Assembly (NCBI GenBank): GCA_012518555.1
Contig: JAAYRW010000113.1
Coordinates: forward strand, 1 to 58,681
Reading direction: 5' to 3'
DNA length: 58,681 nt
DNA from: Tissierellia bacterium
Lineage (GTDB): Bacteria; Bacillota; Clostridia; Tissierellales; Sedimentibacteraceae
Shown here: positions 24,350-31,469 of the stretch, in pieces
Layout: each line of letters starts with the position of its first letter
Position numbering within the stretch: the first letter of the stretch is position 1
Position numbers and translations under genes: made by a program
Notes under the pieces: model-generated
The model's database searches: none
What the model saw: the letters and a program-made list of their open reading frames with translations, nothing else
What the model was told of the DNA's origin: nothing

Positions 24350-24925
24350 ATGAAAAACATGTGGTTTTCTTTAATATTTTTAGGCTTGTTATTTTCTTTT
24401 TTAAACGGAAAACCTGAAATTGTAATGAATGTACTTTTTTATGACTTAGAAAAGTCTATCCAACTGATTCTAAGTCTAATACCAGTTATGGCCTTTTGGA
24501 CTGGTTTAATGAATATAGTTGAAAAAACAAATATATTAGATAGGTTTTCTTCTTTGTTAAGACCCTTAGTAAGATTTTTGTTTTCCGACCTTCAAAATGA
24601 TGTCAAAGCTGTAAATGCAATTCTTATAACATTGGCGGCAAATATGTTTGGAATCGGTAATTCAGCAACCGCTTTTGGAATTAGAGCCATGCAGGAAATG
24701 CAAAGAAGTAATGCTAATAAAAAAACAGCAAACAATGCCATGTGCATGTTTTTAATTATAAATGTTTCCTCTATCCAGCTTATATCTATAAATGTTATTA
24801 AACTAAGGGCCGACTCCGGTTCGCTAGCACCTACGGAAATAATTTTGCCCACTTTAATAGCAACTACTTTTTCAACATTAGTTGCAATAATTTTTGCAAA
24901 ATATTATGAAAGGAAAAGCCAATGA
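24350..24925 (+). CDS. spmA: Spore maturation protein A
   Basis: The 191-residue membrane protein has four to five hydrophobic segments and the nucleoside-recognition-like gate motif: NAILITLAANMFGIGNSATAFGIRAMQEMQ. SpmA acts with SpmB in dehydration of the spore core. AAAGGAGGAAATT sets the start. The last four bases overlap the spmB start (ATGA), so the two are coupled. Confidence 0.94.
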   Translation: MKNMWFSLIFLGLLFSFLNGKPEIVMNVLFYDLEKSIQLILSLIPVMAFWTGLMNIVEKTNILDRFSSLLRPLVRFLFSDLQNDVKAVNAILITLAANMFGIGNSATAFGIRAMQEMQRSNANKKTANNAMCMFLIINVSSIQLISINVIKLRADSGSLAPTEIILPTLIATTFSTLVAIIFAKYYERKSQ

Positions 24926-25437
24926 ATGTTTCAGATATAATACTACCGCTACTAATTGCTGCAATATTATTTTATGGAATAGGAAAGAGAGTTGATGTAT
25001 ATTCAGCTTTTGTCGAAGGAGCAATAGAAGGAGCAAAATCAGCTGTTAAAATATTCCCATATATTTTAGCCATAGTATTTGCAATAAATTTATTTATCCA
25101 GTCAGGGGCAGAAGATTTTCTTGTAAGTATACTTCAACCTATTACTTCAGTAATAGGATTTCCTACGGAATTACTATCTTTATCAATAGTTAAACCTTTG
25201 TCTGGCAGTGGGTCGATGGGAGTGTTTCAATCAATTTTAGAAAATTTCGGAGCTGATTCTTACATAGGTCGAAGTGCTTCCGTACTAATGGGGTCTTCGG
25301 AAACGATTTTTTATACGACAGCCGTCTATTTTGGTGCAGTAGGAATTTCAAACTATAGATATACTATAAAGGTAGGATTAATTTCTCATATAGCTTCAAT
25401 AATAGCTGCATTAGTTATTTGTAATTTTATGTTTTGA
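24922..25437 (+). CDS. spmB: Spore maturation protein B
   Basis: The 171-residue partner of SpmA. It shows membrane segments and the conserved VKPLSGSGSMGVFQSILENFGADSYIGRSASVLMGSSETIFYTTAVYFG, marking the SpmB half of the pair. The 3' end overlaps the converging DUF5317 gene by 27 bases with no visible terminator. Confidence 0.94.
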   Translation: MNVSDIILPLLIAAILFYGIGKRVDVYSAFVEGAIEGAKSAVKIFPYILAIVFAINLFIQSGAEDFLVSILQPITSVIGFPTELLSLSIVKPLSGSGSMGVFQSILENFGADSYIGRSASVLMGSSETIFYTTAVYFGAVGISNYRYTIKVGLISHIASIIAALVICNFMF

Positions 25438-26001
25438 TTCAATGGAACTGTTAAATAATAAGTCTTGCCAAAAGGCATAAATTCCAGCCAAAAGAAATAT
25501 ATCCCCTACACTAATAGTTTTAGGGAAAGGATAAGGAGAAGGAAGTGTAATTATATCGCATAGAAATTTAAATTTAGTATCTTCAGTAAGTAGGGTATGA
25601 ATTAAATCTTTTCCCGACAGTAGAAATAATCTTTGTATTTCACTATCTATGAATGAGTCGGGTATATATACGGGCATTTTAAAACCATTGGAGGCTATTG
25701 CTGTGAAATTTAGCAAAGTTCCTCCAAAAAACAAGAACATGTAAGATTTGTTTATATTTATTAAAGAAACATATAAAATTGCTATATATATAATCCAATT
25801 AAAAGATAAAATTTGTATAGAGTTGTTTCTATTGAAGATAAATTGAGCAGTAATTTGGATTACTGCCGCAAGTATAAGTATTTTATAGCCTTTTATTTTA
25901 AGGGTATATTTATTAAAATCTAAAGTTCTTTTTTTAATTAATAATGTTACTATAGATATAGTAATTGATAGTAATGAGAAAAATATTATTTCAAATAACA
26001 T
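25411..26001 (-). CDS. DUF5317 membrane protein
   Basis: The 196-residue protein has about five membrane segments and the small conserved motif ASNGFKMPVYIP typical of DUF5317. It lies 10 bases after the HD-GYP gene and is almost certainly co-transcribed; such pairs are common in clostridia. A role with the HD-GYP protein in cyclic-di-GMP signalling is inferred from the neighbourhood. It overlaps spmB on the other strand. Confidence 0.7.
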   Translation of the reverse strand: MLFEIIFFSLLSITISIVTLLIKKRTLDFNKYTLKIKGYKILILAAVIQITAQFIFNRNNSIQILSFNWIIYIAILYVSLININKSYMFLFFGGTLLNFTAIASNGFKMPVYIPDSFIDSEIQRLFLLSGKDLIHTLLTEDTKFKFLCDIITLPSPYPFPKTISVGDIFLLAGIYAFWQDLLFNSSIESKHKITNN

Positions 26002-26011
26002 ATTGTACCTT

Positions 26012-27304
26012 CTACTCTACTAATTTAATATATGTTTTTTTCAATGCAATTATAGCATCATCAACAATGTGGGGATTAAATTGGGTACCGGCATTATTCT
26101 TTACTTCTTGGAGGGCGTCTTCAAGCTTTAAAGGACATCTGTAAGGGCGATCTGTCGTCATTGCATCAAAAGAATCTGCAATCGTCAGTATTGAAGTTTC
26201 TAGGGAAATATCCTCATAAGTTAATCCGTCAGGGTAACCGCTACCGTCGACTTTTTCGTGGTGATGTTTAATAATATCTGAAATATTTGCTAAATAACTT
26301 AAATCTGAAATAATAGTAGCTCCAATTTCGGCGTGGTTTTTAATCATTTCAAATTCTTCTTTTTCTAGTTTCTCTTTTTTATTTAGAATATTCTTATCGA
26401 TGCCTATTTTACCTATATCATGCAACAAGGCTGCACTTTTTATTAAGTCTATTTTATTTTGAGGAAGTGAAAGTTGTTTTGCGATTGCTTCGGCGTAAGC
26501 ACTGACACGTAGTGAGTGACCGCTAGTATAAGGATCGTTAGCTTCGATAGCTCGTACTAAAACATTTAATGTTTCAAAGTAAGTTTTTCTCATATCAATA
26601 TAAAGTTTAAATGTATATCTAGCAAGCATCAGTGGAATGAAGAATAAGAGTATCCCCCCTACTCCATAGCTATCGTAGGAAAAAGCAATTACAATTCCCA
26701 GTGAGCTTACTAGTACTACATTGATCATCATAGAGAAAAAATTATGTTTCCATATATATATAACACTTTCCTTTAACAATATTGCCATTAATACAGCCAT
26801 GAAAAATGTATTGAGCAATAAATATACTAATAATGATACAGAGGCTGCAAGTGGATTAAAAAAATCAAAACCGTAAGGGTAGGTATTATTTAATAGAAAG
26901 TAAACTTTACCTGCAATTCCTGCGTTTAAAATGCTTTGGCTTATGTTGAATAATGTTTTATAAATAGGGGAGTTTAGTATATGAACTCTTCCCCTGCCAT
27001 CGACATAAGGAAATCTAAAGGCAACGCCAAAAGCTGTAATTTTTGCGGCAATTAATGGATTAGTCAATAATATGGCTGAAAATGACAAGGCAAAGCTAAC
27101 TGACACTGCTCCAATTTTCGGTAAAGGTATCAAAAATGTTTCTGCAATAGCAGATAATAGAGAAAAAGCTATTAGTAATGAATAGTTACTAATAGTGTAC
27201 TCATTAACTAAGTAGACCATTAACGATAGAGCAGCTATTGTTAGTAGGGAAATATATGTATAAAGTTTGATATTTTGGGAGTTATTTTTTCTTCTTCTTA
27301 TCAT
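26012..27304 (-). CDS. Membrane HD-GYP domain phosphodiesterase
   Basis: The 430-residue protein has about seven membrane segments in residues 1-225, then an HD-GYP domain: HSLRVSAYAEAIA, LLHDIGKIGID, NHAEIGATII, HHHEKVDGSGYPDGL (the GYP signature) and ADSFDAMTTDRPYR. All metal ligands of cyclic-di-GMP phosphodiesterases seem present. The membrane part may sense an external signal. AAGGAAG precedes the start. A 25-residue peptide gene is 44 bases upstream on the same strand. Confidence 0.9.
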   Translation of the reverse strand: MIRRRKNNSQNIKLYTYISLLTIAALSLMVYLVNEYTISNYSLLIAFSLLSAIAETFLIPLPKIGAVSVSFALSFSAILLTNPLIAAKITAFGVAFRFPYVDGRGRVHILNSPIYKTLFNISQSILNAGIAGKVYFLLNNTYPYGFDFFNPLAASVSLLVYLLLNTFFMAVLMAILLKESVIYIWKHNFFSMMINVVLVSSLGIVIAFSYDSYGVGGILLFFIPLMLARYTFKLYIDMRKTYFETLNVLVRAIEANDPYTSGHSLRVSAYAEAIAKQLSLPQNKIDLIKSAALLHDIGKIGIDKNILNKKEKLEKEEFEMIKNHAEIGATIISDLSYLANISDIIKHHHEKVDGSGYPDGLTYEDISLETSILTIADSFDAMTTDRPYRCPLKLEDALQEVKNNAGTQFNPHIVDDAIIALKKTYIKLVE

Positions 27305-27348
27305 ATCTACTTCCTTATATATGATGGGCTGGCATTTGTTTGTATTGA

Positions 27349-27426
27349 TTATAACCAGGTAAAGTTTGCGCCTGCAGCTAATACTAGTGCAACTAAAGAA
27401 GCTATAACAGCTAATAGTTTTTTCAT
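27349..27426 (-). CDS. 25-residue hydrophobic peptide upstream of the HD-GYP gene
   Basis: ATG at 27426 follows a good GGAGGTATTCGA ribosome site and opens a 25-codon frame: MKKLLAVIASLVALVLAAG followed by ANFTWL. The two lysines plus one hydrophobic stretch make it either a tiny membrane protein or a secreted signal-type peptide. The leader half resembles clostridial AgrD precursors, but there is no cysteine, and no AgrB lies in the window. A one-base shift after the Asn codon would extend it to LPGYNQYKQMPAHHI, which may be chance. Confidence 0.55.
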   Translation of the reverse strand: MKKLLAVIASLVALVLAAGANFTWL

Positions 27427-27519
27427 TCGAATACCTCCACAGATATCTCTGCTCATTTCGCTAAGAGAACAGGAAGGTTTCGCTTCGCTAAGTATATATA
27501 AGCCAGCCCTATCAATCTT

Positions 27520-28143
27520 TTATTCTTTTATTAATAAATTTATTTTTCTATTAATTGCATTTAAAGTTGCCTTTATTGCAGCATCTATTTTATTGCTTTC
27601 AACTAATGAAGTACCAATTAAAGTTTCTTCTTTACCATTTTCGATATGTGTAATTGCAACTATAATTATATCTTCTCCAGCTATTTTTGTTGACTGTATA
27701 TCTTCAACTACTAAACAGTCGGAATTTATTGCTAGTTTTATCGAATTTATTGTGGATTTGGCTGCTACTGCCAGGATACGTTTTTCAGATTTAATATCTT
27801 CGGCTTCACCTATAAATTCTTTCTTCTTCCATGATAGCTTTGTGGTTACTTTAATTTTGTCTGAAGTTGTTTCGTTTGTATATCCTTCGTACAGTAGTCT
27901 GAAGTTTGAATTAAAGGAAATATTTTTGTTAATTTGAGCTACGCTTATAACTTTATAATCAACATCTATATTAAACTGAGAAATCAGTGCTGTTCGTATA
28001 TCTCTGGCTACTTGCTTTGAATGTCTGTTATTATCAGATATGACATGGAGTTCCCGAATTTCATCGTTAGAATCGGCGATAATTTTACATGAAATGACAG
28101 ATTTTACACTATTTAAAAACAATTCTACTTCTTCAAAATTCAT
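27520..28143 (-). CDS. Conserved protein of unknown function
   Basis: The 207-residue soluble protein has two parts. Residues 1-80 (VKSVISCKIIADSNDEIRELHVISDNNRHSKQVARDIRTALISQFNIDVDYKVISVAQI) match a pattern I have seen in uncharacterised proteins of clostridia and actinobacteria. The rest repeats an alpha-beta unit (STINSIKLAI, ATLNAINRKI). It lacks catalytic motifs. GGGAGGAAAAAT sets the start, and a sigma-A promoter lies upstream at 28170-28198. It may be transcribed on into the peptide and HD-GYP genes, since no terminator was seen between. Confidence 0.6.
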   Translation of the reverse strand: MNFEEVELFLNSVKSVISCKIIADSNDEIRELHVISDNNRHSKQVARDIRTALISQFNIDVDYKVISVAQINKNISFNSNFRLLYEGYTNETTSDKIKVTTKLSWKKKEFIGEAEDIKSEKRILAVAAKSTINSIKLAINSDCLVVEDIQSTKIAGEDIIIVAITHIENGKEETLIGTSLVESNKIDAAIKATLNAINRKINLLIKE

Positions 28144-28169
28144 ATTTTTCCTCCCTGCAGTGTTAATTG

Positions 28170-28198
28170 ATTATAATACAAAATTATGTAAAATTCAA
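28170..28198 (-). promoter_or_regulatory. sigma-A promoter of the 27520-28143 gene
   Basis: On the minus strand TTGAAT (28198-28193), a 17-base spacer and a perfect TATAAT (28175-28170). Confidence 0.65.
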
Positions 28199-28229
28199 CA
28201 ATTAACTGACAAATAAAGTGGAAATTATC

Positions 28230-28269
28230 AAAAATTTAAAAAACACATTTTCCTGAAATAAGGAAAATG
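28230..28269 (-). terminator. Intrinsic terminator of cwlD
   Basis: On the minus strand CATTTTCC (28269-28262) pairs with GGAAAATG (28253-28246) and is followed by TGTTTTTTAAATTTTT. Confidence 0.8.
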
Positions 28270-28277
28270 CGATCTTT

Positions 28278-28317
28278 AGTATGTATTATAACTCATTAGT
28301 ATGTATTATAACTCATT
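28278..28317. repeat. Perfect 20-base tandem duplication over the cwlD stop codon
   Basis: AGTATGTATTATAACTCATT occurs twice back to back (28278-28297 and 28298-28317). The second copy holds the cwlD stop codon, so the duplication leaves the protein unchanged. Confidence 0.95.
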
Positions 28318-29028
28318 GAAATATTTTATTATTCCGGTATAAATAGCCCATGCTACTTTTTCTTGATACTCTTCGTTTACTAATTTCTTTTCTTCTTCAA
28401 TATTAGATAAAAAACCACATTCTACTAAAATAACTGGAACTGTAGTATCATCCATTATTTTTATATCCCTTTTAAGTTGAGGTACACGGTGGTTAGTATT
28501 ATCTAAAATATTTTTCATACTTTCTTGTATAAGGTCTGCAGCTAATTTTGTAGTTGCTTGGTTGCTTTTCTGATAAAATACATGGGCACCATAGTATTGT
28601 TTTTGAGGAAAAGAATTCAAATGTATTGAAAGGGTTAGGTCTGCTTGGGTGTTATTGATAAGTTTAACCCTATTTCTTAAATCTTCATTCTTTTTATCCC
28701 TAATTGAATTTGAAGTTCCCGTATATAGTCCGGTATCTGAATACCTGGTCATTTTAACCTGAAAACCATTTCCTTCTAAAAATTTCATCAATTTTTTAGA
28801 TATAGCTAAATTAATTGGAGCTTCTCCTATTTTTAAATCGCCACTTGCTCCTTGATCCATTCCACCGTGACCGGGATCAATAAGTATTTTAATTCTTTCT
28901 AGATGTTCCTGGTCTGAAGCATCTATAGTTTGTGCTGTCTTCATTGTGTTTAATAGTATAGACATAATAATTATAATAATTAATGCAATAGCAAATATTA
29001 AATTAACCCTTTTAAAAATATTCTCCAT
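28306..29028 (-). CDS. cwlD: N-acetylmuramoyl-L-alanine amidase CwlD
   Basis: The 240-residue protein has an N-terminal membrane anchor or signal (about 10-28) and an Amidase_3 domain. The zinc site is H54 in DPGHGG, E69 in GEAPINLAI and the His in LSIHLNSF; the catalytic Glu is in VILVECGFLSN. Length and layout fit CwlD, which removes peptide side chains from spore cortex muramic acid so that muramic-delta-lactam can form, a step needed for germination. CwlD is placed outside the forespore membrane. Confidence 0.9.
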   Translation of the reverse strand: MENIFKRVNLIFAIALIIIIIMSILLNTMKTAQTIDASDQEHLERIKILIDPGHGGMDQGASGDLKIGEAPINLAISKKLMKFLEGNGFQVKMTRYSDTGLYTGTSNSIRDKKNEDLRNRVKLINNTQADLTLSIHLNSFPQKQYYGAHVFYQKSNQATTKLAADLIQESMKNILDNTNHRVPQLKRDIKIMDDTTVPVILVECGFLSNIEEEKKLVNEEYQEKVAWAIYTGIIKYFNEL

Positions 29029-29164
29029 AATTCCCCCTAATATCCTTATAATTAAATTTATGATTGATAGTAATTTATATTACAAACAAAAGAGAATTTC
29101 TATTAAAGCTATCTAGGAAGTAGCCAGCCTTTGAGGATAAAATTATTAACAAATGTCTAATAAC

Positions 29165-29177
29165 TGACACAATGTCA
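29165..29177. promoter_or_regulatory. Palindrome upstream of the second sigma-54 promoter, candidate activator site
   Basis: TGACACAATGTCA is a perfect 5-3-5 palindrome, 72 bases upstream of the -24 element, in the range used by enhancer-binding proteins. A half match (TGTC) lies at 29154. The palindrome is not found in front of the ornithine operon. Confidence 0.35.
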
Positions 29178-29248
29178 AAAAACAGACGTGAAATACTGTA
29201 TACTTTCTGTTATAATAGCTATAAAGCCAACTTTAGCTACAAGTGTAA

Positions 29249-29265
29249 TTGGCATATAAATTGCA
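29249..29265 (+). promoter_or_regulatory. Sigma-54 (-24/-12) promoter of the dehydrogenase operon
   Basis: TTGGCATATAAATTGCA has GG (29251-29252) and GC (29263-29264) exactly 10 bases apart and matches the ornithine-operon promoter at 13 of 17 positions. It is 40 bases from the first start codon of the five-gene cluster. Confidence 0.85.
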
Positions 29266-29304
29266 TTTATTAATCTATACCTATAAAATAACAGGAGTGA
29301 TATC

Positions 29305-29610
29305 ATGAGAATTGAAGAACATCCCATACTTAATTTCGACAAAAAGAAAAAAATTAAATTCTTTTTTAATGGACAAAGTGTAGAAGGATATGAAGGAGAT
29401 ACTATAGCATCGGCCTTACATGCTGCCGGAGTAAAAGTTTTAGGTAAAAGTTTGTTTTTACATAGACCAAGGGGTTTTTACTGTGCAATTGGAAACTGTT
29501 CCTCCTGTCTAATGACTGTAAATGGTGTGGCTAATGTAAAGACATGTGTTACAGATTTAGAGGAAGGAATGAATGTAGAAATTCAGGAAGGCAAAGGAGA
29601 GATAGTATGA
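29305..29610 (+). CDS. Small [2Fe-2S] subunit of an amine/imino-acid dehydrogenase
   Basis: The 101-residue protein is a plant-type [2Fe-2S] ferredoxin domain of the HcnA/sarcosine-oxidase-alpha N-terminal kind: FNGQSVEGYEGDTIASALHAAGV, then YCAIGNCSSCLMTVNGVANVKTC carrying the four cluster cysteines. It should pass electrons between the FAD subunits and an acceptor. It is the first gene of a cluster of five, directly behind a sigma-54 promoter. ACAGGAGTGAT sets the start; its stop overlaps the next start (ATGA). Confidence 0.85.
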   Translation: MRIEEHPILNFDKKKKIKFFFNGQSVEGYEGDTIASALHAAGVKVLGKSLFLHRPRGFYCAIGNCSSCLMTVNGVANVKTCVTDLEEGMNVEIQEGKGEIV

Positions 29611-30689
29611 AACAAGCTGAACTGGTTATTATAGGCGGTGGTCCTGCTGGTCTTTGTGCGGCAGTAAGTGCTGCAAGAAGTGGAGCTAAAGTTTTAATTA
29701 TAGAAAGAAACAAGGACTTAGGAGGACAGTTGCTAAAACAAACCCATATGTTTTTTGGCTCGGAAAAACAATATGCATCTTTAAGAGGGATAGATATACC
29801 TGCTATATTAATTTCAGAGCTTGAAAAATATAAGGAAAGGGTTGAAATAATTAAAGAAGCTACTGTAGTAGGAGTGTTTGAAGATGGAGTAATAACTGTA
29901 CTTGAAAAAGAAGAAAATTATTTCAAAATAGCACCTAAAGCCCTTGTCCTTGCAACTGGAGCTTATGAAAAATATTTAAGTTTCCCAAATAATGATTTGC
30001 CCGGAATTTATGGTGCTGGAGCCGTTCAGACTTTAATGAATGTTCACGGTGTTAAACCAGGCAATAAGGTATTGATGGTAGGAGCAGGAAATATAGGTTT
30101 AATTGTTAGCTACCAACTTATGCAGGCTGGTGTTAAGGTAGAAGCAATATTAGATGCCGCTCCGAAAATAGGAGGTTACTTGGTCCATGCTTCTAAAGTT
30201 AGGAGAATGGGAGTGCCGATATTAACTTCTCATACAGTTAAAGAAGCAATAGGTAAGGAAGAATTAGAAAAAGCAGTAATAAGTCAAGTAGATGAAAAGT
30301 TTTCACCTATAGAAGGAAGTGAAAAAACATTGGATGTAGATGTTATGTGTATTTCCGTAGGCCTTACTCCCTTAAATGAACTGCTAGCAATGAGAGGATG
30401 CAAAATGAAGTATATTCCTCAGTTAGGAGGCCTCGTTCCCCTAAGAAATGAAAATTATGAAACTAGTGTAGAAAATCTATTCGTTGCAGGAGATGCTACG
30501 GGGGTAGAGGAAGCCAGTGCCGCAATGGTGGAAGGATTTTTAGCAGGTTTATGTGCTGCTGAGAAAATAGGATATAGATTAGATAATTTTGAAGAAATGA
30601 AAAATGATTACCTTAAACAATTAGAGGAACTACGTTCTGGACCGGCAGGAAAACATATACTGTCAGGTATTGAACAGATAGTATTATAG
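29607..30689 (+). CDS. FAD/NAD-linked oxidoreductase subunit (HcnB/PDH1-alpha-like)
   Basis: The 360-residue flavoprotein opens with the FAD dinucleotide fold VIIGGGPAGLCAAVSAARSG and has a second nucleotide fold, VLMVGAGNIGLIVSYQL, for NAD(P). It ends with NLFVAGDATGVEEASAAMVEGFLAG, the FAD-binding ATG/GD motif. This is the architecture of HcnB, opine oxidase A and the alpha subunit of archaeal proline dehydrogenase PDH1, without the fused BFD domain, which is a separate gene here (31188). Start ATG 29607 was chosen over a longer frame because of the ATGA overlap and GGAGAG ribosome site. Confidence 0.87.
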   Translation: MKQAELVIIGGGPAGLCAAVSAARSGAKVLIIERNKDLGGQLLKQTHMFFGSEKQYASLRGIDIPAILISELEKYKERVEIIKEATVVGVFEDGVITVLEKEENYFKIAPKALVLATGAYEKYLSFPNNDLPGIYGAGAVQTLMNVHGVKPGNKVLMVGAGNIGLIVSYQLMQAGVKVEAILDAAPKIGGYLVHASKVRRMGVPILTSHTVKEAIGKEELEKAVISQVDEKFSPIEGSEKTLDVDVMCISVGLTPLNELLAMRGCKMKYIPQLGGLVPLRNENYETSVENLFVAGDATGVEEASAAMVEGFLAGLCAAEKIGYRLDNFEEMKNDYLKQLEELRSGPAGKHILSGIEQIVL

Positions 30690-30697
30690 GAGGCAAT

Positions 30698-31186
30698 ATG
30701 TTTGAAAAAACAGGAATTCCAAGTGAAGAAATGATTATGGGTAAATTCCCTTCAATAGAAAGAATTAATAAAGGAGCCGTTGCAGTAGTGGAGTGTTATA
30801 AGGAAATACCTTGTAATCCATGTCAGACTGCCTGTAAATTCGGAGCAATAATTATAGGAGAAGATATAAACAATATACCTAAGCTATATGCTGATAAATG
30901 CACAGGCTGTGCTGTATGTTTAAGCAAATGTCCCGGTCTTTCAATAATGGTTGTAGACGGCTCTAAATTAGAAGAGACGGTAGAAATAAAACTTCCCTAC
31001 GAATTTGTACCTCTACCTAAGGAAGGTCAAATTATAAAGGGGCTTAATAGGGAGGGAGAGTACATAACTGATGTTAAAGTTTTAAAAGTGTTAAATCCAA
31101 AATCTTTCGACCGTACCCCCTTAGTTACTATTGAAGTAGACAGGAAGTATTTATATGAAATTAGAAATATTCAGGTGGAGGTTTAA
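30698..31186 (+). CDS. 4Fe-4S ferredoxin-type subunit
   Basis: The 162-residue protein carries two cysteine groups: CYKEIPCNPCQTACKFGAI near residue 32 and DKCTGCAVCLSKCPGLSIM near residue 65. Together they can bind one or two cubane clusters, with the second a textbook CxxCxxCxxxCP site. The C-terminal part is beta-rich. It probably links the flavin subunits to a ferredoxin or quinone acceptor. TAGGAGGCAAT sets the start. It matches the iron-sulfur subunits accompanying PDH1-like complexes. Confidence 0.8.
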   Translation: MFEKTGIPSEEMIMGKFPSIERINKGAVAVVECYKEIPCNPCQTACKFGAIIIGEDINNIPKLYADKCTGCAVCLSKCPGLSIMVVDGSKLEETVEIKLPYEFVPLPKEGQIIKGLNREGEYITDVKVLKVLNPKSFDRTPLVTIEVDRKYLYEIRNIQVEV

Positions 31187-31187
31187 T

Positions 31188-31469
31188 ATGGATGGAAAAA
31201 CAATAGTTTGCAGATGTTCTGACGTAACTTTAAAAGAAATAAGAAAACTCATAAGCCAAGGATATACTACTTTTGAAGAAATAAAAAGACTTACCCGTTC
31301 AGGTATGGGACCTTGTCAGGGAAAGACTTGCGGACAATTAATTATGCGAGAAATTGCTAATGCAAGGGGACAAAAAATACAAGATGTAAAATTCCAAACA
31401 AATAGACCTCCTGTTGTAGGAGTTAAATTAGGATTAGTAGCAGAGGAGGCAAGAAGGAATGAAAAGTAG
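31188..31469 (+). CDS. BFD-like [2Fe-2S] subunit
   Basis: The 93-residue protein shows the BFD cluster pattern: VCRCSDVTLKEI at the start and GPCQGKTCG later, four cysteines spaced CxC...CxxxxC. In HcnB and related enzymes this domain is fused to the FAD/NAD subunit. The start ATG 31188 lies behind GGTGGAGG; a longer in-frame start at 31155 would lie inside the preceding gene. The end overlaps the next gene by 11 bases. Confidence 0.82.
   Translation: MDGKTIVCRCSDVTLKEIRKLISQGYTTFEEIKRLTRSGMGPCQGKTCGQLIMREIANARGQKIQDVKFQTNRPPVVGVKLGLVAEEARRNEK

Noticed and set aside
27349-27426. AgrD-type cyclic peptide precursor
   Set aside because: The leader resembles AgrD, but there is no Cys for a thiolactone, no charged tail, and no agrB in the window.
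27275-27937. A 220-codon plus-strand frame opposite the peptide gene and the 27520 gene
   Set aside because: It is antisense to three features with good ribosome sites, and its product is a hydrophobic Ser/Ile-rich shadow of the conserved protein.
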